6,206 nucleotides of DNA from JAGLTN01 sp035403325 (GCA_964492365.1 CAZBKA010000148.1:1-6206), one strand, 5' to 3'. Positions 1 through 6,041 are shown, counted from the first letter of the stretch. Program-made: numbers and translations. Notes: generated from the letters alone by a model not told the origin.

Positions 1-32
1 TCTACCCCGATTATTAGCCAAATTTCGCCCAT
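1..32 (-). CDS. Possible N-terminus of a leftward gene (partial)
   Basis: On the minus strand an ATG at 32-30 opens a frame that stays open to the left edge and reads MGEIWLIIGV. A G5 run (38-42) sits five bases upstream and could act as a ribosome binding site. The same frame also has an ATG at 44 and a GTG at 77, with a stop just before it at 83-81. The few visible residues are hydrophobic, as at the start of a membrane or exported protein. Eleven codons cannot identify a family, and a chance open frame is quite possible. A leftward TATAAT box at 176-181 gives slight support. Confidence 0.17.
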   Translation of the reverse strand, partial: MGEIWLIIGV

Positions 33-64
33 TTCATCCCCCATCCCCCACTTTTTACCCCCCC
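28..64. other. C-tract cluster; G-quadruplex candidate on the minus strand
   Basis: The plus strand carries C runs of 3, 5, 5 and 7 at 28-30, 38-42, 45-49 and 58-64, with a further C4 at 5-8. Read on the minus strand these are four G tracts of at least three, separated by loops of 8, 2 and 7 bases. This matches a loose G-quadruplex pattern; the plus strand could form an i-motif. The flanking DNA is also strongly C over G. No function is shown. Part of it may simply be the G-rich leader of a leftward gene. Confidence 0.4.
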
Positions 65-157
65 AAAAATCACCCACCTGTCATTTTGCGTCACACAAAA
101 ACACCCTTCGTATCCTGCATATGCCGTTCACCAAATTACAAAAACAAAACATTTATT

Positions 158-185
158 TTGACATAAAACTAACATATTATACGAT
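158..185 (+). promoter_or_regulatory. Candidate sigma-70 promoter of the UroD/SGNH operon
   Basis: A perfect TTGACA (158-163) is followed after 16 bases by TACGAT (180-185), which matches four of six positions of the -10 consensus. Transcription would start near 192, leaving a leader of about 39 bases before the ATG at 231. The surrounding 130-185 stretch is very AT-rich. This is the only convincing rightward -35/-10 pair that I see before the first gene. Confidence 0.5.
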
Positions 186-207
186 GCTGAAATGTTAAAT
201 TGCTCAA
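176..207 (-). promoter_or_regulatory. Possible divergent leftward promoter
   Basis: The minus strand has a perfect TATAAT at 181-176. The best -35 candidate is TTGAGC at 207-202, but the spacer is 20 bases, longer than usual. It overlaps the rightward promoter, so the two would compete. It would serve only the uncertain leftward gene at the left edge, with a leader of more than 100 bases. The case rests almost wholly on the -10 box in AT-rich DNA. Confidence 0.22.
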
Positions 208-230
208 CGATGAATATACGGGAATAGCCT

Positions 231-1349
231 ATGAACAGCCGAACGCTCTTTGCTCAGACTATGTCTCACAAAAAATCCGATACCGTACCAATCGATATAG
301 GTGCAACAACATTAACATCAATGTCAAAAAACTGTGAAGCTGCCTTGTGCGATTTTCTAGGCTTCAAACACCAGCCTAAACAGGATAATAACAGAACTGA
401 TGAACGCATATTGCAATGGGCAGGTACCGATTTTCGTGCTGTCGGCAACATTGTCGAATTGCCAAGCAAACATTCTCGCAAAATTTCTGAGACCGAATAT
501 GTTGACTGCTGGGGCATTCAGCAAAAACTCGTCGACCACCAGTGGCAAATTGTCAATTCACCGCTTAGAAATGCAACAAGAGAAGATATTAAATCATATC
601 CCTGGCCCAAACCAGTAATTGACGAAAAGCTCCTGGCCAAGTGGCTCCAGCAAGCCCGCAAGCTCAAGGAAGAAAACAAATATGTCGTCATAGCAGAGCA
701 CCCGTATTATGGAATACTCGAACTTGGCATGTGGCTTTGTGGATACGACAGTTTTTTAATGAATTTAGCACTGAATACCGACCTGGTAAAAACTTTTTTT
801 GAAATCATAACCAATCTGCAGCTAAAAGTTGCGGAGCAGTATTACAGTGAACTAGGCCCTTATATTGATTTGACCACCAGCGGCGACGATTTTGGAACGC
901 AGAGGGCCCCGATGATGTCACCTAAGATGTTCGAGGAGCTTATATCGCCATTTTTTACAGAAAGAATCGCCCGCACAAAAGAACTTGGGCAATGCTACTA
1001 TTGGCACCACAGTTGCGGCTCGGTGTACGATCTGCTTGACAGCCTGATAAAATGCGGAGTTGATATATTGAATCCGGTGCAGTTGTCCGCTGATAATATG
1101 GAACCTGAAAAACTCAAAGCGACATTCGGTGATAAAATTGTTTTCTGGGGCGGCGTCGATGTTCAGCAGTTTCTGCCCAATGCAAAACCACAGCAGGTTA
1201 AAGAACATGTCGATTATCTGATAAAAACACTGGGAAAAGATGGCGGATATGTAATAGCCGGCGCACATAATATGCAGGATGATATTCCGCCTGAAAATAT
1301 CGCGGCATTAGTCGAGGCGGCAAGGGGCAATTCTAACCGTACATGGTAA
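231..1349 (+). CDS. Uroporphyrinogen decarboxylase (URO-D)-family protein, methyltransferase-like
   Basis: This is a 372-residue cytoplasmic protein of the URO-D/corrinoid methyltransferase superfamily, about the usual length. It is very unlikely to be HemE, because the N-terminal arginine-rich substrate loop of true uroporphyrinogen decarboxylase (R-x-P-x-W-x-M-R-Q-A-G-R type) is absent. Visible family marks are the opening DTVPIDIG (residues 17-24), DDFGTQRAPMMSP (219-231), HHSCG (259-263), GVDILNPVQ (276-284), FWGGVD (305-310) and GAHNMQDDIPPEN (344-356). H259/H260 and C262 resemble part of the zinc-binding H-x-C of MtaA/MtbA-type methyltransferases, but no later C is obvious where the third ligand usually lies, so zinc binding is uncertain. 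The start at 231 aligns with family N-termini; its Shine-Dalgarno (GGGA, 220-223) is weak. It is the first gene of a two-gene operon. The substrate is unknown: methyl transfer from a corrinoid or methylated carbohydrate is a guess. Confidence 0.9.
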   Translation: MNSRTLFAQTMSHKKSDTVPIDIGATTLTSMSKNCEAALCDFLGFKHQPKQDNNRTDERILQWAGTDFRAVGNIVELPSKHSRKISETEYVDCWGIQQKLVDHQWQIVNSPLRNATREDIKSYPWPKPVIDEKLLAKWLQQARKLKEENKYVVIAEHPYYGILELGMWLCGYDSFLMNLALNTDLVKTFFEIITNLQLKVAEQYYSELGPYIDLTTSGDDFGTQRAPMMSPKMFEELISPFFTERIARTKELGQCYYWHHSCGSVYDLLDSLIKCGVDILNPVQLSADNMEPEKLKATFGDKIVFWGGVDVQQFLPNAKPQQVKEHVDYLIKTLGKDGGYVIAGAHNMQDDIPPENIAALVEAARGNSNRTW

Positions 1350-1355
1350 AGTAAT

Positions 1356-1359
1356 GGAG
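1356..1359 (+). promoter_or_regulatory. Ribosome binding site that decides the SGNH hydrolase start
   Basis: GGAG at 1356-1359 is the only Shine-Dalgarno-like sequence between the two genes. It lies two bases before the ATG at 1362, too close to use, and eight bases before the in-frame ATG at 1368. The second ATG is therefore the likelier start. Confidence 0.55.
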
Positions 1360-1367
1360 ATATGAAA

Positions 1368-2498
1368 ATGAAAAAGATGGTGATTTTATGTGTTTTGGCA
1401 GTTAGTTTTCTTGTGGCGGATGTAATTGCCGAGCCTAATGATGTTATTTTTCGCGACGGCGGCGATAAAGTTTTCACTGTTGACGGCTTATACTGGTTTG
1501 CCGAAAATGGCGGAAGCTATTGCAGGCTGCCCGTAAAGTCTTTAGATAAAATGACACCTTGGGTCAAATGGCTCTCTTACAATCCAAGCGGCGCAAGAAT
1601 CAGATTTAAAACAGACAGCACCTCATTACAACTGAAAATTAAACATGGCACAGGAAATGCCGGAAACAAAAGTAATCTTTCAATGTACCACATGTGTTCC
1701 GTAGGTGCCAGCGGCATTGATCTATACGAAGGACCTGTCGGTGATATGGATTTCTGGGCAATAACAGGCCCCACAGATCAGGAAAATTTTTACAGCCATA
1801 CTTATTTTACAGGAATCGAAAAAAAGATGAGAGAGTTCACTCTCTATCTACCCGTTTATAATAACCTTGAGGCCTTGGAAATTGGTCTGGATAAAGATGC
1901 CCAGATAGCCCCGCCAAGCAAATACAGACTCGATAAACCGATAGTTTTTTATGGCACATCTATTACGCAAAGCGGCTGTCCATGCAGGGGTTCTAATGGT
2001 TTCGTTCCCGTTGTAGGCCGACAACTTGGTGTTAATGTTATTAACCTCGGATTCTCTGGCAGCGGGTGCAGTGAACCTGAAATGGCTGAGGTTATAGCCG
2101 AGATAGATGCCGCCTGCTATGTAATTGACTCTGTCGCAAATATGGACCCCAAAACGATGGCAGAACGTTACGATAACTTTATCAAAATCATACGCAAATC
2201 CTGGCCTGAAAAACCAATTGTTCTTATGACAAAGATTCATTATGCAAGTGAAAATATAGAAGGCTCCGACTATCTCAAAAGCATAAACCAAATGGTTCTT
2301 GACAGCTATAATAAGTTCAAAGCCGATGGTGACAAAAATATTTATTTTTTCGACAGCGCAAAAGTCATTGGTGAAAAAGGGGATCACCCATCGGTAGATG
2401 GTGTCCACTTATCAGACCTTGGGTTCAAAATGCTTGCTGATGAGCTTTCGCCCTATTTGGCTAAGATAGTTGGTCTTGATTACAAGCCAAAAAACTAA
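1368..2498 (+). CDS. Secreted SGNH/GDSL-type esterase with N-terminal GxDLY domain
   Basis: A 376-residue exported hydrolase, probably a carbohydrate esterase. A signal peptide is clear: a KK start, a hydrophobic core (residues 4-17) and a likely signal peptidase I cut after V-I-A (19-21), with no lipobox cysteine. The middle part holds GIDLY (116-120), the mark of the GxDLY domain that precedes SGNH esterases. The catalytic domain starts near 190: GTSIT (196-200) with nucleophile Ser198 in block I, GFSGSG (228-233) as block II, N258 in a D-x-x-x-N-M segment as block III, and DGVHLSD (344-350) with Asp344 and His347 as block V. The set fits the Lipase_GDSL_3-like family. It lies 18 bases after the UroD-like gene, so the two are probably co-transcribed. 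An ATG two codons earlier (1362) is possible. Its stop overlaps the stop of the opposing aminotransferase. The substrate, such as an acetylated polysaccharide, is inferred only. Confidence 0.9.
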   Translation: MKKMVILCVLAVSFLVADVIAEPNDVIFRDGGDKVFTVDGLYWFAENGGSYCRLPVKSLDKMTPWVKWLSYNPSGARIRFKTDSTSLQLKIKHGTGNAGNKSNLSMYHMCSVGASGIDLYEGPVGDMDFWAITGPTDQENFYSHTYFTGIEKKMREFTLYLPVYNNLEALEIGLDKDAQIAPPSKYRLDKPIVFYGTSITQSGCPCRGSNGFVPVVGRQLGVNVINLGFSGSGCSEPEMAEVIAEIDAACYVIDSVANMDPKTMAERYDNFIKIIRKSWPEKPIVLMTKIHYASENIEGSDYLKSINQMVLDSYNKFKADGDKNIYFFDSAKVIGEKGDHPSVDGVHLSDLGFKMLADELSPYLAKIVGLDYKPKN

Positions 2499-3865
2499 AT
2501 TATGGATAATTCTTTAAATGTTTCTCTGATTACCGAACATGCTTCTTTTAAGGCATCTTCGGTAATGCAAAGAGGCGGTGCAATCTTTATGCAACCTCCG
2601 CCGATGCCAACCGGTGCAAACATTAAAAGCCCTTTCTGGTAACAGCGAAGAATAACTTGCCACGCCAGATCATAATTCGGTTCTTTTGTGCCCTTATTCA
2701 CCGCGAGCAATCCGCCTACCAAGCCCCTTGCGGGAGCAAAACCTATAACATCTGCAAACTCATTTTTGATCGAAGCTAATTCGCCCTGCAATATCGGTTC
2801 GAGCTTTGCTGCGTTTTCAACCAGCTTTTCTTTTTCGATAATACAGATATTAGCAAGTGCAGCAGCACAACAAACCGGATTGGCGGAATGAGTACTCGTC
2901 ATTTCATTTGGGCCATATAAATCCATCACTTCCCCCCTGCCAACAACGCCACTGATAGGCAGTGAACTGCTAAAACCCTTACCCATACAGAACAAATCCG
3001 GAACAACTCCATAAAGCTCAAAACCCCACATTGTTCCGCACCTGCCAAAACCTGCCTGCACTTCATCATAACATAACAGCGCACCATGCTCATCACACCA
3101 TTTGCGAAGTGATTTTGCATATTCGACCGGCATGAAATTGGGACCAACCCCCTGATAAGTTTCACTGATAACACCAGCAACATTATCAGCATGAATTCTT
3201 AATTCAGCTAACGTCTTTTCAAAAAGCTCAAAGCTTACATCTTCATTTCTGAAACCATCTGGAAAAGGCACATGAACAATCTCAGGGTCCAGATTCTTTA
3301 TCCAGGCTTTACCGCCAGGCATTCCGCCCATCTCCTGGGCACCAACAGTTCTGCCATGAAAAGAATCATAAAATGATACAACGACACTCTTAACATCGCC
3401 GCCAACTTTCCTGCCATGAGTCCGCATCAGCTTAAGCGCACATTCAGTTGCTTCTGCGCCGGTACTAAGCAAAAAAACCTTATCAAGCCCATCCGGGGCA
3501 ATTTCAATGATTTTATTGGTTAAATCAATTCTCGGCTGATTTGCAAAACAATAAGTAGTCAACAACGGCTTTGTTACCTGCTCCAGAATAGCCTTAACAA
3601 TCTCATCCCTGCCGTGACCTGCATTGGTAATCAAAACACCGGAAGAAAAATCAAGCCACTTATTCCCGAAGCTGTCATAAACATTGATACCTTTTGCCCT
3701 GTCCCATATCAAAGGCAACTGACCACGCATACTCTTGGCTTCTGCTGCACGGAGCCTTTTAATCTGCTGTACCGTCTCTTCATTCGGCAGATAACCGGAA
3801 ATATGACGATACTTTGTGTTAACATCTTTTACCTTTACAGGCTCAAGCGGGAATTCCTTTGCCAT
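2495..3865 (-). CDS. Class III PLP-dependent aminotransferase
   Basis: A full-length, 456-residue cytoplasmic aminotransferase of fold type I, class III (the family of ornithine, acetylornithine, GABA and omega-amino acid transaminases). Marks in order: STGAEATECALKLMR (134-148) for the PLP phosphate, SFHGRT (168-173), E235 in SETYQG, DEVQAGFGRCG (267-277) with Asp267 contacting the pyridine nitrogen, Lys296 in MGKGFSS as the Schiff-base lysine, and THSANP (325-330). All key residues are present, so it should be active. The amino acceptor cannot be told: several family motifs differ slightly from the textbook ones (STGAE for NSGAE, SETYQG for EPVQG), which argues against a plain ArgD or GabT. 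It is the last gene of the leftward operon, 32 bases after the dehydrogenase. Its Shine-Dalgarno is weak (AAAGAG, about 11 bases before ATG). The 3' end overlaps the opposing esterase gene by four bases. Confidence 0.93.
   Translation of the reverse strand: MAKEFPLEPVKVKDVNTKYRHISGYLPNEETVQQIKRLRAAEAKSMRGQLPLIWDRAKGINVYDSFGNKWLDFSSGVLITNAGHGRDEIVKAILEQVTKPLLTTYCFANQPRIDLTNKIIEIAPDGLDKVFLLSTGAEATECALKLMRTHGRKVGGDVKSVVVSFYDSFHGRTVGAQEMGGMPGGKAWIKNLDPEIVHVPFPDGFRNEDVSFELFEKTLAELRIHADNVAGVISETYQGVGPNFMPVEYAKSLRKWCDEHGALLCYDEVQAGFGRCGTMWGFELYGVVPDLFCMGKGFSSSLPISGVVGRGEVMDLYGPNEMTSTHSANPVCCAAALANICIIEKEKLVENAAKLEPILQGELASIKNEFADVIGFAPARGLVGGLLAVNKGTKEPNYDLAWQVILRCYQKGLLMFAPVGIGGGCIKIAPPLCITEDALKEACSVIRETFKELSII
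2498..2511. terminator. Small inverted repeat at the meeting point of two operons
   Basis: AATTAT-GG-ATAATT is a perfect 6-base inverted repeat touching both stop codons. On the minus strand it is followed, after the TAG stop, by a run of six T (2494-2489). That gives a weak, AT-only terminator-like arrangement for the aminotransferase operon. On the plus strand it is followed by CTTTAAATGTTT. The stem has no G-C pair and a very small loop, so efficient termination is doubtful. Confidence 0.28.
2529..2566. repeat. 38-base hairpin just past the esterase stop, inside the aminotransferase gene
   Basis: ATTACCGAA (2529-2537) pairs perfectly with TTCGGTAAT (2558-2566). After one C-C mismatch, ATGC (2539-2542) pairs with GCAT (2553-2556), then a wobble and an A-T pair close a six-base loop. 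The structure starts 31 bases after the esterase stop, where a 3' terminator would be expected. There is no T tract after it on either strand, so it is not a classic intrinsic terminator. It also encodes residues near ITEDALKEACSVI of the aminotransferase, so protein constraint could account for part of it. Confidence 0.55.
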
Positions 3866-3897
3866 TTTAAGTGAATCTCTTTCAATAAATCAATGTT

Positions 3898-5148
3898 CTA
3901 AAAATTTTTCAGACACACGCCTGCATCTTTTCCATATTTAATTTCAACTTCCCTACCGTTGTTAAGGATAGAGAGCCTTGCCGCCTCTATTACCAGCTCA
4001 TTATAAGAGCTGTTCTTAGGCGTAGCCATTACAGCCTGACTATCTAACTGCTCAATAAGCTTCTGCCTTGCTGGCAAATCGTCACCAAGTTCAAAGGCTT
4101 TACAAATATTCTTTATTATAAACTCAATTGAACGATAACCATATCCGACGGGCGTTAATTGGCCCGAACCTAAGTCAATAAATTTGAAATAATCAGGACT
4201 TGGTTCAGAATAATAAGTGTCACCTGGGTCATTGCCTTTTTCAATATAGCAATACTCTATGCCGCGATACTGGTCATTATGCCTGAGCATGCCGCTCTTT
4301 CCGTCACCGGCGCAATACATTCTGATGCCCTGATAATTACCTCCGGGGCCTTCGTCCGGATAGCCCATAACATCGGTGACATGCAAAACGCCGCCATTGT
4401 CCCAAAGCACTCTGGCATCGGTCCACAAATAGCCCTCATTGCCGTTAGGGTATTTATCCTTGATCCCATAAACAGAAACCGAAACCGGCAAAAGACCAGT
4501 TATGAAGTGCAACTGATCAATATAATGACATCCGACATAAGTAAACATATCGGTATTCTCACAGGTACACCAATTCTGAAAATTAGAATAGCGGTAGTAG
4601 TAAGGCTCGTTCATTTCTGCATGACCGATGCGAAACTGACCAAACTTACCATCGCGATACTGTTTGCGGGCAATCAATGCACGATCATCGAGCCTCTTAT
4701 GATACTCAACTCCGACAACCAGCCCCTTTTCATACGCCGCTTTTTCAATCTCAACTGACTGCTTATGTTTCAGCACCAAAGGCTTAACGCAACATATATG
4801 CTGATTATTTTCCAAAGCTGTTTTAATAACAGGATAATGCGTCTGGTCTGGAACAGCAACAACCACAATATTACCCTTGCCCATGCCCGCAATAACTTCT
4901 TCATACAGCTGGGGAAATTTTTCACTCTCATCTGTATCAAGCGACGGATAAGCCTTGAAATTATGCCCAGCAAAACCTTCTTTTAATGTCTTGTCACCAG
5001 CCAAACACTTTAAAGGCCCACTATTCAACGCACAGACGCTAATGTCACCAATAAGTCCAAGTCTCTGCAGTTGATACAGCGAAGGCAATATCTGCACCTG
5101 CGTTATCATCCCACCACCAACTACACAAACTTCAGCTTTACTGCTCAT
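3898..5148 (-). CDS. Gfo/Idh/MocA-family NAD(P)-dependent oxidoreductase
   Basis: A 416-residue cytoplasmic dehydrogenase of the glucose-fructose oxidoreductase/inositol dehydrogenase/MocA family, slightly longer than the common 330-390. The N-terminal Rossmann fold has the glycine-rich VVGGGMIT (9-16) and AVPDQTHYPV (98-107). The family's EKP motif appears as VKP (121-123): Lys122 is kept but the acidic residue is valine. The C-terminal domain shows EYHKRLD (148-154) and GCHYIDQLHF (206-215), whose Asp211 and His214 are candidate catalytic residues. Such enzymes oxidise or reduce a hydroxyl on sugars, cyclitols or sugar acids with NAD(P). The ATG is well supported by AAAGGGA (5162-5156), seven bases upstream. 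It lies 36 bases after the regulator gene and 32 before the aminotransferase, so all three form one operon. The specific substrate cannot be read from the sequence. Confidence 0.92.
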   Translation of the reverse strand: MSSKAEVCVVGGGMITQVQILPSLYQLQRLGLIGDISVCALNSGPLKCLAGDKTLKEGFAGHNFKAYPSLDTDESEKFPQLYEEVIAGMGKGNIVVVAVPDQTHYPVIKTALENNQHICCVKPLVLKHKQSVEIEKAAYEKGLVVGVEYHKRLDDRALIARKQYRDGKFGQFRIGHAEMNEPYYYRYSNFQNWCTCENTDMFTYVGCHYIDQLHFITGLLPVSVSVYGIKDKYPNGNEGYLWTDARVLWDNGGVLHVTDVMGYPDEGPGGNYQGIRMYCAGDGKSGMLRHNDQYRGIEYCYIEKGNDPGDTYYSEPSPDYFKFIDLGSGQLTPVGYGYRSIEFIIKNICKAFELGDDLPARQKLIEQLDSQAVMATPKNSSYNELVIEAARLSILNNGREVEIKYGKDAGVCLKNF

Positions 5149-5184
5149 TATAAAATCCCTTTAATCAGGCTCAAACCCCAACTC

Positions 5185-5841
5185 TTAATTTCGCATATTA
5201 TCAAAATGCTCTGAAATCTCTTTAACTGCTGCTTTTTTGTCGCGTTGTTTTAATGCATTCAATATTTTCTTGTGATGTTCCAAAGCGGTATCTTCACATT
5301 TATCCAGTGAACTCGTAAATACCTGCGAATACCTGTGATATTCAAAAATCGCTTCAAACGCAGTTATCAAAACCGCATTGCCGCTTGCTGTTAATATAAG
5401 CTCATGAAAAGCGATATCGGCCTTTATAAACTCCGGCAAATTCTCCAGTGAGTTTTCCATTGTCGCAATAAGTTTTTCCGCTTCGGCAATCTGTACCTGT
5501 GTCATTCTATCGCAGGCACTTTCTATCGCAGCAACCTCTATTGCCTTACGGGCAAATATCACATCGCCCATTGTTACATTATCGAAATCTCTGGGCAAAA
5601 CCTGTTTGGGTATCCTCTTAGTTTTGAATTTCTGTACATAGGCCCCACTGCCTGGTTTGGTAATAATCGCTCCCATTTTTTCAAGATCAGCCAGTGCCTC
5701 CCGCAAAGTTCCCCTGCTTACCCCGAACTGCTCACACAACTTGCGCTCTGCGGGCAGACGGTCTCCATCGCCAAATTGCCCCGATGCAATCATAGCAATT
5801 ACTTCTCTGACAACTTTTGTATTTAATAATTCTCTATCCAT
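5185..5841 (-). CDS. GntR-family transcriptional regulator, FadR subfamily (FCD domain)
   Basis: A 218-residue DNA-binding regulator. The N-terminal winged helix-turn-helix has the GntR marks LPAERKL (29-35), VSRGTLREAL (41-50) and the wing GSGAYV (64-69). The C-terminal part is an all-helical FCD ligand domain with the metal-site pattern Asp142-x3-His146, His190 and His212, so it probably binds a metal and an organic acid or sugar acid effector. I chose the ATG at 5841 because AGGT lies seven bases upstream and the predicted transcript starts near 5871. An in-frame GTG at 5856 would add five residues but has no ribosome binding site. It is the first gene of the regulator-dehydrogenase-aminotransferase operon, and ACCAAT/ATTGGT half-sites cover its own promoter, so it most likely represses the operon and itself until an effector appears. 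Confidence 0.92.
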   Translation of the reverse strand: MDRELLNTKVVREVIAMIASGQFGDGDRLPAERKLCEQFGVSRGTLREALADLEKMGAIITKPGSGAYVQKFKTKRIPKQVLPRDFDNVTMGDVIFARKAIEVAAIESACDRMTQVQIAEAEKLIATMENSLENLPEFIKADIAFHELILTASGNAVLITAFEAIFEYHRYSQVFTSSLDKCEDTALEHHKKILNALKQRDKKAAVKEISEHFDNMRN

Positions 5842-5848
5842 ATCACGG

Positions 5849-5852
5849 ACCT
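5849..5852 (-). promoter_or_regulatory. Ribosome binding site favouring the ATG start of the regulator
   Basis: On the minus strand AGGT (5852-5849) lies seven bases before the ATG at 5841. The upstream GTG at 5856 has no purine-rich site before it and would leave a leader of only about 15 bases from the predicted transcription start. Confidence 0.45.
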
Positions 5853-5861
5853 GCACTAAAA

Positions 5862-5888
5862 ACCAATTGGTGCAGCCATTGTACCAAT
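5862..5888. promoter_or_regulatory. Candidate FadR-type operator cluster
   Basis: The perfect 10-base palindrome ACCAATTGGT (5862-5871) and the imperfect palindrome ATTGTACCAAT (5878-5888) lie side by side. Together they also form an inverted repeat, ATTGGT (5866-5871) and ACCAAT (5883-5888), with an 11-base spacer. ATTGGT/ACCAAT are the half-sites known for FadR-subfamily regulators such as PdhR, although there the spacer is three bases. The first palindrome covers the predicted transcription start and the second covers the -10 box of the regulator promoter, as expected for repression. A further ACCAAT lies at 5934-5939. The assignment to this regulator is inferred. Confidence 0.5.
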
Positions 5889-5905
5889 ATTAAAAGACTG
5901 GTCAA
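5878..5905 (-). promoter_or_regulatory. Promoter of the regulator-dehydrogenase-aminotransferase operon
   Basis: On the minus strand TTGACC (5905-5900, five of six) and TACAAT (5883-5878, five of six) are separated by 16 bases, close to the sigma-70 consensus. Transcription should begin near 5871, giving a leader of about 30 bases to the ATG at 5841. No equally good promoter is seen between the later genes of the operon, whose gaps are 36 and 32 bases. Confidence 0.6.
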
Positions 5906-5909
5906 TCTG

Positions 5910-5932
5910 TTTTTCACCTGATCAGTGAAAAA
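5910..5932. repeat. 23-base inverted repeat between the divergent regulator and csrA genes
   Basis: TTTTTCAC (5910-5917) and GTGAAAAA (5925-5932) are perfect 8-base arms around a 7-base spacer. A second, offset perfect palindrome, CTGATCAG, occupies 5918-5925. The element sits just upstream of the -35 box of the regulator promoter and about 110 bases before csrA. It could be a protein-binding site for either gene. A terminator role is unlikely, since no gene ends here. Confidence 0.5.
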
Positions 5933-6028
5933 TACCAATCACACAATGGATGATATCTTTTACTTTTCTTTTACTGTTTATACCCCTTCAAAGGCAGTAT
6001 TTATTATTTCAATGATAATTTAAATTTT

Positions 6029-6035
6029 GAAGGAG
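6029..6035 (+). promoter_or_regulatory. Strong ribosome binding site of csrA, possible CsrA target
   Basis: GAAGGAG lies six bases before the csrA ATG, the best Shine-Dalgarno in the window. Its GGA core is also the core of CsrA RNA-binding sites. A second GGA occurs at 5948-5950, within AATGGAT, and would count only if the leader begins that far upstream. No convincing -35/-10 pair for csrA was found. Confidence 0.6.
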
Positions 6036-6041
6036 TCAAAA

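Noticed and set aside
1..198. A plus-strand frame open from the left edge to a stop at 196-198.
   Set aside because: Its translation is rich in P, S, H and K without family marks, it runs through the C tracts and the candidate promoter, and it shows no protein-like composition.
285..292. GTACCAAT, the same octamer as at 5881-5888, inside the UroD-like gene.
   Set aside because: It encodes the conserved V-P-I of the protein, and an 8-base match is expected by chance in a window of this size.
231..1349. Reading the first gene as hemE.
   Set aside because: The N-terminal substrate-binding arginine loop of true uroporphyrinogen decarboxylase is missing, and the conserved blocks match the UroD-like methyltransferase group.
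2209..2220. AAAAACCAATTG shared with 5858-5869 near the regulator start.
   Set aside because: About two shared 12-mers are expected by chance in 6.2 kb; this copy lies within the esterase coding sequence (K-P-I-V).
2574..2602. Second inverted repeat, GGCGG-TGCA with TGCA-CCGCC, next to the 38-base hairpin.
   Set aside because: The stem is interrupted by a four-base bulge, no T tract follows, and it encodes glycine-rich protein sequence of the aminotransferase.
4279..4758. A 159-codon open frame antisense to the dehydrogenase.
   Set aside because: It is a shadow of a clearly coding gene, with no ribosome binding site, no recognisable motif and a coding strand that is fully explained.
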